Assembly (NCBI GenBank): GCA_012931725.1
Contig: CM022955.1
Coordinates: 49,733,404 to 49,797,403, forward strand
Source of the DNA: Litsea cubeba
Lineage: Eukaryota; Streptophyta; Magnoliopsida; Laurales; Lauraceae
DNA length: 64,000 nt
Direction: 5' to 3'
Position 1 is the first letter of the stretch; every line of letters starts with the position of its first letter. Below are positions 42,128 to 55,661 of the stretch, one piece after another. The position numbers and the translations under genes were made by a program. The notes under the pieces were generated by a model, which searched no databases, was not told the DNA's origin, and was given only the letters and a program-made list of their open reading frames with translations.

Positions 42128-44740
42128 TATCACATCCCGGGTCCGAGAATTCCCCGATTAGGGTGTGGTTCTCGATGAGTGATACCCGTATTCTCGTGAA
42201 TCCGCACTTGTTCCGACCAAGTCCGAATCCACAAAGGAGAAAATTACACTTCACGTGTGTGAGGATTACTCACCGACACTTGTCAATGTATATTTAAATT
42301 GCGGAAGCATTCACATCATTAATATCAAAGCTTGAGCAGTCCATTAAAGTTTGAATAATACACCTAAAATTTATCATTAACAAAACTAATAATTTAAATC
42401 TCTTAAATGCATATGCATGGTACTCAAAATACTCTAATGAATAACCAATAGATGTCATGTCTTAGTGGAAACATGTTCCTAATATAATGCAAATAAAACT
42501 AATCTTATGCATCATCTTAAGCTAAGTTCAAGATGAAATTGTTAGTCTTAAGTCCATGATTACCACTCTGATATGTACTCCGGCGGTAAAGCTAACCATT
42601 ACGCTTACCGTTCAAATCTCTAATCTAAAATGTTATTAGCTATCATCTTCGGTAACCAGGAACCCTATGACACTAAGTGTAGCACCATGAATATAACGAT
42701 TCAACAAAATATATATACGCATTTAAGATTAAACACATGCTGTATCAAATTTCAATTATTGACAGAAGATTAAAAAATGTCAAATAATCGTCAACTAGGC
42801 AAATTGTGGATTATGAATAATTCATGCTTTATCGAATCATAAATCGAATCATCACTTTCTAGTTGGCTATTACATTTTGCTAGCTCATCCTCTCCGATAG
42901 AAAGCAAATCATGTTGGGATGTCACCAGTGACCCGGCTAAAGGTTCTCCTGAGTATCCGGTTCTAGAGTTCTGGTGCTATAAGCGACTTACTGCAGCAGT
43001 CTCGAATGACTAAACCAAGTTTTAACCCCGCCGGGTATCACAAGGTTGAAGCTAAGTAGTGCCGAACCATTAAAGTTGAAGCTAAGTAGTGCCGAACCAT
43101 TCGAATTGAATAATAATAAAAATAGAGTAAGACTGTTCTAATCGAATCACATTTAATCGAATCCATTTATTTCATTCATGATTTTGAATCATTTACAATC
43201 AAATCGAATCATATACTTACTCCATTCGAATCACATATCAATGTACGATAATATTTATAAGACAATAGCAATAACAATTTGCGAATAATATGAGTAATGC
43301 ATATAAATAATTAATTGAATATTTGATGGCAATAATAAAGTAAATATCAATATGCAAATACATTTGGATTAATGGAGTCAAGGATATTTACTAGCCAACC
43401 CTAATCTAATTGCCGGTCCTCTCTAAGCGTCCATTACGATTTAGTTTTAGGTAATTCGATGCACGTGATACATTTCATTGGTATCACTTTGTGTGTGTGT
43501 GTGTATGTGCAAGGTACACCGAAATCCCTAAACAAACACCCATGGTGAAGTGCTAGACGAAACGGATAAGCACGTGAGATAATCTCATCCCAAGATTCCT
43601 CACGGTATATGATTTCCATTGGGCTATGTTAATTGTCAAGGGTTTCAACTTTCATATTTATGGACCTACAAGGTCAATCTTTTACACCCTAAGAGCCTTA
43701 TTGGTTTCGTTTTCATGTCGCAATCATTCTCATGGATTGATTATGGGAGATTTAGCCCTTTTTAAGTGGAATTAACTCCTTAATTGGTCAATGGTTCTAA
43801 CCTAGGGGCTCAACTAGGTTTAAAGTCCCTTTTTCCAAGGGAGACAAGGCTCGGTACATTGATCCACATATTCACTTTCTCTCCCAACTTCCGATCAATA
43901 ATATGTTTAGACTTCTGGATTCTACGTTACAAGATCTTTCCAACGGTATGTGGAACTCCAAAATCCGACGTACAAGACAAAAATTATGACCATTCGAACT
44001 TGGCATTATTGGGCCCAGTGGGCTGACCCGCTCGAGTGGGCCCAATGCTCCGCTCGAGCAGACAGCATTATGTGCTAAATTTTCTCGGCAGAAACTGTCC
44101 CGCTCAAGCGGCCAAGTAGTTAGGCTCGAGGGGGAAGCACGCTGTACCCATTTTGCACCCAGAAACTGAGCTCAAATGCTCTATTTTATGGGGTCTATTC
44201 TCCATACCTAAAACCTACTTTATAAGGTATAAACTTGGACAAAAAGAGCTTCCATAGTGCTCACAAAATTCATAAATCTTCCAATTACATTCCACATTAA
44301 TCCATTAGAAGAACCCATTCCAATATTAAACAAATTGAAGGAAATAGGCTGAATCTAAATACACAATTGAACCTCATTATTCAATCAAGGATAAATCACA
44401 TGCATAAATTAATAATTGCTCATTACTTGCCTTAATGGTGCTTTCCAGCTCCAATCTCTTTCTTAGACTCCAATTGAGAAAAATCCCCAATTTTGCTAAC
44501 TTATGTGAAGCTCCTACAATGATGAAGTGATAAAATGGATCTAAGATAGCATGCATGCAGTGAATATCAACCATTCTAGCTGATTGGGACAAATGGAAGA
44601 AGATGAGAGGAGATGCCTACCAATGGAGGTGTTTTTTTAGCAGTATGTAAAGAGAGGAATAAGAGCTTGAGGAATGAGATGATGAAGGTAAGACATGAAC
44701 TCCTACAATGAATTATAGCTAGAATGAGGAGATATAGATA

Positions 44741-45735
44741 GAGTGCTGCTATTGGCACACCAATTTTTTCTTTTCCAATACAAGGAATTTATCTTTTTTT
44801 TTATTACGTTTTTACCCCTTCATGTAATGACTAAAATATCCATTACCCCTCTTTTCACACACAATCTCTTCTTCTTCCCTCCCACCCATCTCTTCTTCTT
44901 CCCTCCCACCCATCTCACTCTCCACTTTTCAAAAAAACTCAAAACATATTGGTCAACTCATCTTTCTCCATTTTCTACTCTTGGGAAACTCATCTTCCTC
45001 CATCTCCTTCATCTTTCATTCTTCTTGTACTTTATCTTTTTTCATTCTATTTCTAAAGGATTTCTAATACAATGAAGAAAGAAAACAACAATCAAATGTG
45101 TCTTTCAATCAGAGCAGTAGTGGAAATGTCTGTTTCTTCATTTCTCGCTTGGAACGAGTTGCAGGTCTCGATATGTACGGTCTTTCAGGTCCGAACATAT
45201 TGCATCTGTTCGGAACTGTACATCCGAACAGAAGGAACATGTTCGAAAGATAATGTCCGAACACTTCTGTTCGGACACTAAGGTCCGAACGGTCTAATTT
45301 TGTTCGGAACTACAGTTCCGAACATTTGCATTTTGTTCGGCCACTCAGAGACCGAACAGTCACGATTTCTGGGTTGTAAACCCTTGCGATGATGGATGAA
45401 AAACAACCCAAATGTATGAAAAAATACTAGCATTATTTGTAAAATCTTACATTGAATGAGAATCTATCCCCATAATAAGTTTCCATGAAAAACAAGGTAA
45501 TCTAAGATGAAAAAATGATAAATAAAAAATGGGGAAGAAGAATGAAATGGTAATGGTGGAGAGCCCTTTGTTGGAAGAGGATGTGTGTGGGAAGAAAGAG
45601 GGAAATGAAGGGATGGGTACTTTGGAAAATTTTGATGTGTGTGGAAAGAAATAATATAATTTTTAAATTATAGTGATGTGTGTAGAGAGAATTTGTGTGA
45701 AAAAAGAAAAAATTTGTGTTCAAATAGAATTTCCC
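44741..45735. mobile_element. hAT-like non-autonomous element with 8-bp TSD TATAGATA
   Basis: TATAGATA flanks it at 44733-44740 and 45736-45743, exactly 8 bp. The ends pair over about 34 bp: GAGTGCTGCTATTGGCACAC on the left and, reverse complemented, GGGAAATTCTATTTGAACAC on the right, both followed by CAATTTTTTC / AAATTTTTTC. The interior is CT-rich (tandem TCTCTTCTTCTTCCCTCCCA at about 44871-44915) and carries the GTTCGGAC cluster listed separately. No transposase is visible. Confidence 0.78.
45188..45362. repeat. Cluster of GTTCGGAC / GTCCGAAC inverted words
   Basis: About eleven copies of GTTCGGA or its reverse complement TCCGAAC (some with one change) occur in 175 bp, in alternating orientations, for example GTCCGAACAT, GTTCGGAACT, GTCCGAACAC, GTTCGGACAC, GTCCGAACGG. 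Neighbouring copies can pair into short hairpins. They lie in the middle of the hAT-like element. Confidence 0.85.
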
Positions 45736-46392
45736 TATAGATAATACTCAACATTACTAATCACCTAGTCCAAACAAGAAAAGAAGTGGGGAGAAATGTG
45801 ACTTACCAATGGAGGGCTTTAATAATGAAATGAGATGAGAGGAGCTTGTAGTAGAAAGGAATATGGAGGATGATGGCCTTGGCCTCTCAAGATCTAGCAT
45901 GCAAGATCATTGGTCTTGATGTGGAGGTTCTAAAAGGAAAGATGGAGAAGAGAAGAAGGGAGAGGGAAGATTGTTTCTCAGGTGGTATGAGAAAGGTGGA
46001 AAGGAGGAACGTTGCAGTGGCTGGTTTGGGCCTTTTAAAAGGTATATTTTGGGCTGGGCTGCATGCAAGTCCATGCATTTTGAGGAAATTTGGGAAAAGG
46101 GCTTGGTGATGGAAATGGGCTCTAAATGGATCCCAGTTGGGCTCAAATGGTCTGGATCAAAACATAAAGATTAATGCTAATGCCATACTTTATAAAATGC
46201 ACTTAAACCCATTAAACTTTGGCAACACATGTGTGGCCGAAAATTATCAAAAAAGTCACAGGTCTACCTAAGTTGGTTCAACACCCCACTAATCTACTTA
46301 TTCCATCACAAAAACCATCCAAAACACACATTAGGCGCCCAATTAAGATTAATTAGGCATTAAATACACTTAGGCGGGGTCGGGGTCTAACA

Positions 46393-47498
46393 TTCCTCCC
46401 CACTTAGGACATTTGGTCCCCCAAATGTAACCTTACACCAAATAGGAGATGAGAATGTTCTCAACACTTGCAAATCAAACTCTTACGTAGTTCTTCCTAG
46501 TGATAGTGTTTTCACACATCTTGAGTCATCTGCGAAACTAGTCACTCGACATTTGTTCTTTTACGTTGATCACACAGTGTTTTTGCCTCGAAACCTGTGT
46601 TCCCTTGATCTTTGAAAACTCGTACTGATAAAATAGACGGATTTGAACATATTTCTTGGCTAGACACGTGGAACACATCTTGTATTACTGCTTGATCTAG
46701 TGGTAACCTCGATCTTTGGTAAAGTCACAACTCCATTGCGAATCTCGAATCGTCCAATGCAATGAGGTGCCACTTGTCATTTATCTGAACCGAATGACGC
46801 TTTTGACCTTTCCATTGTGTAGCTCTGATATCAACACCCCTTCCCTGATATCTACCCCAGTTGTCTCCGACGTCTTTTGTACAAGATTGACTTCAACACC
46901 AGTCTCATCCAAGATTGGGGTCCAAGAAATTTCTTTCTACACACTGATGTTCGGCACGTTCTTATTGTAAGGAGTCGCAACGATGTCATGTCAAAAATCA
47001 CATGAAGGTTGTCGTCGTTCGCAAACTTGCACTAAGTCAATATCCCTGTTCGGAAGTTAAACATGTATAGTCTACGCATGTCTAAAAGCGTAGGGATTGC
47101 CCTCTCTAGCTGATTTGTCAGTTTGTAGATAACACACGGTACAATGGCTCAACTGATCATATGGTTTATTAAACGACACCTACTTTAGAAATTAGAGTAG
47201 CTTAATCTTGTCGGACACTATAGGTGTAGTCATATTATTACCAATTCTAATTTCTAATCTGTTATAACGTCATCACTAACTCAAAATAGACAAAGCCTTG
47301 GATCTAGTCGTATTAAATATGTTGGATTGACAATAACTTATACTCTCACACCTAACTAGCACATCACTGATTCGCCTGTCTTTGGTAGACTTGATTTCAA
47401 CGCCTATGTATTCGAACTCCTCACTAAATTCATTATCTACGCAGGCTTGCTAAGGAAGTTATCTTCTAATTTAACTCATTGTCTCATTTCCCAGTTAT
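46393..47498 (-). pseudogene. Possible decayed gypsy interior (integrase end)
   Basis: Minus-strand reading through stops gives a single suggestive piece, DVFHVS, near 46680. This is the motif that precedes the end of gypsy integrase ORFs, and it lies at the right distance from the purine tract at 46393. The rest is too changed to assign. The sequence right of the CACTA insertion (51207 to about 52080) has similar composition and may be its continuation. Confidence 0.3.
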
Positions 47499-50400
47499 CA
47501 CTACACCAAAATAGGATATTAGTAACGCTCAAGATTTTTGGTAAGTAACGGTTTTTAAGTGTAACTAATTTCCTAACGTTTTATGGGTGTTAATATTGAT
47601 TTTAAAGTGTTACATTAATTTTACTTAATTTAATAATTATTTTGTAACGGCATGTTTAGTTTTTGTTCCACTAGTAACCGTTAGTAACCCTTACATCACT
47701 TAACATTTTACTTATTGGCGCATAAAAATCCCGGTCTGTTTTTCCTTCCCACCATTTTTTTTTCTCTCCCGTGCTCTGCCCTCCCTCGTTTCCCTCTTAT
47801 CCCTACTCATTTCTTTCTTTCCCTCCTCTCCTCTCCTCTCCATCGTCGTCCTCTCATCTCCCTCGGTTCTCTCTCTCCCTCTCTTCTATTCTTCCTCCCC
47901 TGTTCGTCTCCCTCTCCCTTGCTGCCGAGGATGGAACTGCTCTGATCTCTGCACCAGACCCATTCAGCAGCCCTATTCAGGTGAGTTCTCAGCATCTCCG
48001 TCCCTGCATGTTCTCTGATCTTCTTCTCCCCTACTCTCTTCCCCCTCTCCAGCCTGACGTGGGTTTTGGTCTCGCCCAAACCAGGTCCCCCCTTCCACCT
48101 CCCAACCTCCATCTCGCCCAAAACCCATGGCCGCCTACCCTGTCTCGCCCAAACCCAGGGCATTTTTTTTTCTGCAACCCACTCTCAATTGTTTTCTCCA
48201 ACAACTTTCGAAGAAAAAAAAAGAATAAGAAGATGAAAAGAAACAGAGAGGAATACGATAAAAAATGAACATGAAGGGGAGAGAAATCGCACCTTGAGCA
48301 GCAGCCATAGCAAAAGAACGATAGAGGTGATGGGAGAAATGCTAGATGTTGGGATGTTTGAGAAGACAAACAGATATCAAAAGATGGAGGATAGCAACTG
48401 TGAATAGCGATGCCAGATCGAGTAAAAGATCTGGCTCTGCGGTTATTAGATCTACCTCTCTGCTGCATTTCCTCCGCTTTTCACTCTTTGTTTCTCTTCT
48501 GATCTGAGTCTCCAGTATCCAGTCTCTTCCGCTCTTCTTTTTTTAGGCTTTTTGATTTTGTGATACTGATATGCAGGTGGTGTTATTATGCAGGCAAGTC
48601 AGTCACGGCAAATCGCAAATCGAAACAAACCCCTCAAGAGAAGGAAGCCTTAATCTAACATAGTAACATTGTCACGGTTATTTGATCATTTAGATACCAT
48701 CACAGAGGTATGTTCAACAATGGAAAATTGTTATGCTGAATTTTGCCAGTGTCCAACTATTGAAACGATCATCAGACTTGAATTTCTTACTTGACCTATA
48801 TATATTTCTACATTAGAATTTGAGAATACCTAATGCAATCATTATTTAGCTTTTCTCTGCTCTGTGGGCATGAAAACAAGTTGAACTTTAGTTTATTGGA
48901 ATTTAGTATACTTTGTTGCTTTTCAGGTTTTTTCCTATATTGAATAGGGGTTCATCATGTTATATGTTGCTCTATCGATTTTCATATTTTTGGAACTCCC
49001 TTTATTGAATGTGATCATTTGATTCATATTCTTAGGTGGATTAATACTAATTTATGCACGTTTTAAGAGATTGTTATTTTCCGTGTGATAGTGTGTTTTT
49101 AAGTTTTTGTTACAATAGTTCATTTGTCTCTTTTAATGTTTTTGTGCGTAATTTAATGGTGTAAATTGGATTTTACATACTTTTATACATATTTCTACTA
49201 AGAAAATTATCTATAAAGAAAAATAAAAAGAATTACTAAAATTCTGGATCATACAAGATGAATAGCTCAGATATATAGCAACGGTGGATGTGACTTGTTA
49301 GATAGCCTTGGACTACTATCATCTTCCAACTACTAAGGTCCTGGTTCATCCACCTTCAGCTTTTCAGGGTTTCACTTTTTAACAAATTCTTTGTTAAGCC
49401 CACAATATAACATTACTTCTGAGTTATGACTTCCTCAGTTCCTCCACATCTGCAAACATTTTGCACTATGCTGGAATTCTGCGCACCATTGATAAAATTT
49501 CAACCTCCATTCAACTTTTTCCCTCTCCCAGGCAAGATAAAAATGGCAAGCGCAAAAAATCGGAGGCTTTTCCAATGCCTCTATTGGTTATTTATCATAG
49601 TAAGAAAAAAATCGAATCCATTTACTAATCTCTCAATACAATCAAAATTCAAACAATCTATCGACTCTGGTCCTTTCCATGCTACCTAGTTGTGTGCAAA
49701 ACTATTAGAACCACCCAATCACAACAGGTACTGTTTTGGAAGGATCAAGTTATCCAAACCTTAGCCATTATCAGATGAACTCAAACAATAGAAGATATCT
49801 ACAAAACTTGAATGAATGACTATCAAATTTGGCCTGATGGCAACTCACAGGCAGTAGTTTTGTTAGAAAGTAATAGAGGATAACAGAGGGGCTGGGGGAC
49901 CCTATAGGCTTAGACAGTTCCTGAAAAGCAAAATGCTCCAGAGATTATTTGACTATTAAGTCCTATTATTCTTATTAGCATGTCTATTATGCTAGATTCC
50001 TTTGGTTCATGTTACAATTTCTATGGCTCGACCAACAGTACCAGATCAAAGCCATACTATTCTTATTTGAGCGGGCCATAAGTTCATGGAAATTTGTATT
50101 TAGTTTGCATTTAGATTGTGGTCCATATTCCACAATAGCTTGTTGCAAGAACACAAGTTGATTGTTTTCAAGTTTCCATATATTGATTGCTATTTACTTT
50201 TATACACAAATGAAAACTCCTAAGTGATACTCTTGCTATTTGGGTGCGTTTCTTCTACTTTAATTTGTTCACTAAGATGAAACTTATTGCCTCTGTGGGT
50301 GTGCTATTTATTTATTTTGGGTTTGGATAAGGAGAAACAAGGAAAAAGATGGTAAAGTGATTTTAATGTTGTAAGGATATTTGAATATTTAAATTTTCAT

Positions 50401-51203
50401 TGGCATTTGAATTTTGGTATATAGTAGAATGTTAGCAGAGAAGTTCCCACATTTTTTGGAGAGGAGGAATTCATATGTTTCAAAGTCTATCCTTGGATCA
50501 ATCTATGATATGTTTACAATGCATTTTTTTTTTCAACCCAACAGATGGAAAAGTTCTAGCCTTTTACATTCAAAGAACCTTCAATCGCCTCCTTCTTGTT
50601 GTTGTTCTTCTTCTTCTAGGGTTGCTATTTTCTTCATCTGATTTCTCTTTTTTCGTTTATTCACACTATCACACTAGTTGATTATTTCACAACTGAAATC
50701 AACTTGGGTGTTAGTTGCTCCAGTTATAACGAAAGGTATGGTTTTTTATATTGTGTTCTTCAATGAAAATTCAATCTTTGTTGTTTGATTTTTCACCCAA
50801 TTTTTCACAAAGATAACAATAACAATTAGTTTTCCAAATAAACATAGCAGTCAAATTCATGAGTTCTCCAATGATACCTGGAAGCAGGCCATTACAATGG
50901 AAATATATCATTTTTTAATGCAAAGCACTAGAAATATATACCTGCCTCACTATGATTCCTTGTTGCAAGTGGTCACTGTTCGGGTGTCTATATGTGGTTT
51001 TGATGTTGTAAGACTTTTTTTATAGGTTGTGTGATGTGCTGTAGTTCGGGTGTCGTTACAATTAATATGTTTGTAACGGTTTATAACCGTTAGGAATGTT
51101 TATAACAGATTAGAAACGCCCAAACTGTTACAAAAAAAAAACTGTTACAAATTTTTTTAGTAACGGTTTTAAACCGTTAGGTATGTCCTGAAATGGTGTA
51201 GTA
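47499..51203. mobile_element. CACTA (En/Spm) transposon, non-autonomous, TSD TAT
   Basis: The left end is CACTACACCAAAATAGGA. The right end, reverse complemented, is TACTACACCATTTCAGGA, so the terminal CACTA has one change. TAT flanks both sides (47496-47498 and 51204-51206). The subterminal zones are packed with TAACGG / CCGTTA words on both sides (for example GTAACGGTTTTAAACCGTTA near 51163), the usual transposase-binding repeats of this superfamily. The 3.7-kb interior has a CT-rich block at 47740-48060 and a purine-rich counterpart, but no TPase or TPA-like frame, so it depends on a partner element. Frames at 47771-48268 (plus) and 48031-48468 (minus) are low-complexity and unconvincing. 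Confidence 0.9.
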
Positions 51204-51206
51204 TAT

Positions 51207-53850
51207 GTTGATTTAAGGTGCTGCTAAATCCTAAGGTCGGAATAGGTCTACGTTCAAAACTTCAAACTACAGCTACTATAACAACTTCTAACTAGTGTGT
51301 CGTACCACTCCTCATGATTCTTCAAATTAATAGATCGAGGCTTATAAGTTACTACCTTCTTGGTTAATATTAATACAACCTAATTTAAAATCTATACTTT
51401 GGTATATATTTAAAGTCCTTCGCTATAAGTCAGTAGGATCAACTCTAAAGTTATCTCAGCCAGCAACACAATCGTAAAGTCTGCCTCTCTAATAGATAAC
51501 AATTATAGACCCTCCTATGAAAATGTCCTATAAACCTCACAAGTTATTCATATATTCTCCAGCTACTTAGATTGCTTACCCTCTGGAATATATAACTATG
51601 AAATTCTCACAACTACTACGGACTAATTTATGTGTTTAAGAATTAAGACTAACTAGTGTCCGAACATTACATTTTCTAAGACTTAACTTATCCGTAACCC
51701 TACCAAGGTTCTAAGTAGCCAAGGTCCTGAACTAACTGACTTGAGTTTACTAACTCTATATTAGTTTGATCACTAGCATACAATCACCTCCATCTGCGCT
51801 AATCTCATCTATCTGAAAATTATTATTTTCCATCTGTGTTAAGTGTGACCTAATTCAATACTCCTATGACTAACTATAATCAAGTCCTCTATCACTAATC
51901 GGGGACAATACTAGAGTTATCTCTAAAATTAAATGGGACGGAGAGAAGACGGGAATGAATACCCAGCACACTAATAATTTAAATTCTAAGAAAGTCAAGG
52001 AACTATTTATATCACTATATGGTCTTCACCCCTCTCCTTGTGTCCTTAACCCCTTCTATTTTCAATAATTCTCCAGCAAAGCGCAATTGACCATGAAATC
52101 TATTTAGTTTTTATATATTCTATGCAAATAAACATGCCAAAAAAGAAGGGGGAAAATAATTTAAAAGAGCTAAGATCAAATGGTTAAACTGAGCATTATA
52201 AATTCTACATTGAAATCTATTCAATTCATCCCCTCCTCTATCAAATTGTTACAAGAGGTCATAAACTGTTTTGATTCCCCGTCAAGACTCATTGTTCCTT
52301 TTCTATCACTCATCGTGGTCCTTTTCTATCAATCATTGTTCAATTATTTGGTAAGACACATTTTCCATGTATATAATAAAAAAAAAATCAAATGTTTCTT
52401 TCAGTTTGAAGATCACAATTTCCAGTTCACAAATAAATCCTATGGCATGTATGCTAACCATCTTTTCAAAAAAAAAAAAAAAAAGATGGCAGAAAAGTGA
52501 GACATTTTTTCAAAAAGAAGTTTTTTATTAATGTTTTACGTGTACGCCTTTCTGTGATAAAAAGTATTATGACCGGTGCACTTTTCTTTGATTTCAAGAG
52601 AAGATATTTCGATGGGTTCATCAATTTTTCACCAAAAAATTTACCCCTACCAAACACAAATTCTTAATAGAAAATTACCATAAAAATCACCTTAGATGTC
52701 CGATGCACAAAAAATGCCCTCGTAGTTCTTTTATAATAACTAGTGGAGCCCTGCACGTGCAATGCACGTGCACCGAACACACAGTTTTACTAAATTTTTT
52801 TAAAAAAAATAACGCTCTTAAAAAATTTAGTGGAAGCTGAAATACATTTAAAAATTAAATTTCAACAGAAAATGAGTGATTGTAAAGTGCAAGGCCCGTG
52901 CAATGTCCAAATACAGCTGACACTATTTTTTTCCTATACATTTGAAAATAATAAAACGATGATATAGTGAAAAAAAAGAGATCTCAAAAGACAATCGATA
53001 TGGAATTTATATAACTTTTTGAGTAAATAAATCATATATTTTTAGATATTTTATCTTGAATGTGTACAAAGAAATTTAAATTTACTTTATTTAACCTATC
53101 AGGTCGACTTATCAGTTTTATGGTAGACTTGACATGTTAAAGTTGAAGTCCAGTCGAAAGCATAGTCAAATTGATAACCTGCAGTTTTATAAAAAATAAA
53201 AATAAAAAGTAAGAACCAGATGAGCTTACTGTTTTAACTAATTACCATGAACATTATATGTTCAATAGAATAAGAAAAATTTAAAACGAACAAAGACAAA
53301 CTGAATTTGTTGCAGCTCAGCATCAAATACTTATTTTATTTGTTCACACTTAAAATGATCACTTCATTCACTGACTCTGAATTTAGTAGTAATGCTAGCA
53401 TAACAAGCAATTTCTATGAGATTCTTGTTTTTCCTTTATGGAAATGCATGACGCTTCATTGGAATATATGAAAAGAAGAAGAAGAAAAAACTTGTAATGA
53501 TAAAAGAAATAAATGTGTTAAAAATGATCATAGTTTTTCAATTTAAACCTCATGAGTAAGAGCAATAATAAATAAATATATTCATGCTCTTGAAATGCCC
53601 TTTTATAATAATTTTTTTACAAAAGTCGTATATTAAGAAACTAAAAATTGTATAGAACAACAATAATTTTACGATAGCAATCTATAAGACTTACCACTAA
53701 ATTGCATTTATGGAATTATCTTTAGCAATCACTAATATTAGAAGAAAACCAATATTTAGTAGCAGTTATCACATTATCTAACTTGTGATTATTCTTCCAA
53801 CAGGGGTATAAATAAAGATCAATACAACTATTATGTCAGAAGTGAAAAAT
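51207..53850. other. Unassigned DNA between CACTA and the repeat block
   Basis: 51207-52080 may be the other side of the interrupted gypsy interior. 52466-52496 is a poly-A/T run. At 52752-52772 the palindrome-like GCACGTGCAATGCACGTGC sits in a GTGGAGCCCTGCACGTGC context like many plant DNA-transposon ends, but no partner end was identified. No gene recognised. Confidence 0.35.
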
Positions 53851-53859
53851 AATAACACT

Positions 53860-55520
53860 AAGTGGGGCCCACATCTTGCAGTTTCTTGGGCATATATATA
53901 ATAATACTAAGTGGGGCTCACATCTTGCATTTTATTGGGCAAGTGTGTAGTGAAAAATAATAATACTAAGTGGGGCCCCCATCTTGCATTTTATTGGGCA
54001 GGTATGTAGTGAAAAAGTACTACACTTTACTCTCTTTCATATAAGGGTATAGAAAATTATAAGTGAGCCATGATGTATAGTGAAAAGTATTGTGATTTTG
54101 TTCTCTTTTGTAAGAGTAGATAGATAGAGGTAAAGATAGAGAATACTAAGTTACTCTCTTTTATATAAGGGTATAGATATAGATAGAGAGATAGAGATAG
54201 AGAAATAATAATAATATATAGATTATATTATTATTATATCGGTGTGGCCCACACAAGTTCTTCTCTTTTATAATCTTATTATTATTATATTAGTGGGGCC
54301 CAAGTTCTTCTCTTTTAGAAGGGTAATAATAATATATAGATTATATTATTATTATCTAAAGTGGAGCCCACACAAGGTATGTCATTTTGTTCTGAATAAT
54401 AATAATAATAATAATAATAATGTATAGATTGTATTATTATTATATAGGTGGGGCCCACACAAGTTCTTCTCTTTTAGAAGGGTATAATAATAATATATAG
54501 ATTATATTATTATTATCTTAAGTGGGGCCCACATCTTGCATTTGATTGGGCAAGAGATTATATTATTATTACCTAAGTGAGGCCCACACAAGTTATGTCA
54601 TTTTGTTCTTAATAATAATAATGCATATATTATATTATTATTATATAGGTGGGGTCCACACAAGTTCTTCTCTTTTAGAAGGGTAATAATAATATATAGA
54701 TTATATTATTATTATTATCTTAAGTGGGGCCCACATCTTGCATTTGATTGGACAAGAGATTATATTATTATTATTGTCTAAGTGGGGCCCACACAAGTTA
54801 TGTCATTTTGTTCTTAATAATAATAATAATAATGTATAGATTATATTATTATTTATAGGTGGACCCCACACAAGTTATTCTCTTTTAGAAGGGTAATAAT
54901 AATATATAAATTATATTATTATTATCTTAAGTGGGGCTCACATCTTGCATTTGAGTAATAATATATAGATTATATTATTATTATCTTAAGTGGGGCCCAC
55001 ATCTTGCATTTGATTGGACAAGAGATTATATTATTATTATTATCTAAGTGGGGCCCACACAAGTTATGTCATTTTGTTCTTAAGAATAATAATAATGTAT
55101 AGATTATATTATTATTATATAGGTGGACCCCACACAAGTTATTCTCTTTTAGAAGGGTGATAATAATATATAGATTATATTATTATTATCTTAAGTGGGG
55201 CTCACATCTTGCATTTGAGTAATAATATATAGATTATATTATTATTATTATCTTAAGTGGGGCCCACATCTTGCATTTGATTGGACAAGAGATTATATTA
55301 TTATTATTATCTAAGTGGGGCCCACACAAGTTATGTCATTTTGTTCGTAAGAATAATAATAATGTATAGATTATATTATTATTATATAGGTGGAACCCAC
55401 ACAAACTCTTCTCTTTTAGAAGGGTGATAATAATATATAGATTATATTATTATTATCTTAAGTGGGGCTCACATCTTGCATTTGAGTGATAATATATAGA
55501 TTATATTATTATTGGAAGAG
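53860..55520. repeat. Satellite-like array, about 266-bp unit, with GTGGGGCCCAC boxes
   Basis: The anchor TAAGTGGGGCCCACATCTTG starts at 54519, 54721, 54987 and 55254: spacings 202, 266 and 267. Each unit alternates AT runs (TATAGATTATATTATTATTA) with GTGGGGCCCAC-type boxes and shared phrases such as CACACAAGTTATGTCATTTT and TTCTCTTTTAGAAGGG. The left part (53860-54500) has more diverged units; the right two and a half are nearly identical. Confidence 0.88.
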
Positions 55521-55661
55521 ACTTAGGCCCCACAACTTCGATTTTATTGGATATTCTTTCTCTCTTTTATAATAGACATGTGGGCCCCCAACTTGGATTT
55601 TATCGGATATGTGTAGTGAAAAAAATACATCATCCTTCTCTCGTTTATAAGAATAAAGATA

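Larger units (their letters stand above)
42128..46392 (-). mobile_element. Long gypsy-like LTR (about 4.27 kb with an insertion)
   Basis: In minus orientation the sequence right of 46393 gives AAGTGGGGAGGAA, a gypsy-type purine tract, directly followed by TGTTAGACCCCGACCCCGCC, an LTR start. The other end, near 42128, reads GGACCCGGGATGTGATA, like a plant gypsy LTR end with its final CA changed. A 995-bp hAT-like insertion (44741-45735) accounts for part of the length. A 30-bp tandem pair (GCTAAGTAGTGCCGAACCAT at 43051 and 43081) lies inside. The second LTR is not visible, so this is a partial element or a one-sided remnant. Confidence 0.55.

Noticed and set aside
44743..45075. 110-residue Phe-rich frame
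   Set aside because: Reading of a CT-rich tract inside the hAT-like element; no domain and no support.
46823..46836. GCTCTGATATCA as a primer-binding site and LTR boundary
   Set aside because: The sequence beyond it does not match the LTR at 42128-46392 and no TG...CA end follows, so it is probably chance.
47771..48468. Plus-strand 165-residue and minus-strand 145-residue frames in the CACTA element
   Set aside because: Pro/Ser/Leu-rich frames over a CT-rich tract on both strands, with no domain pattern.
52740..52775. GCACGTGCAATGCACGTGC as a transposon end
   Set aside because: Suggestive palindrome but no partner end or target duplication was found.
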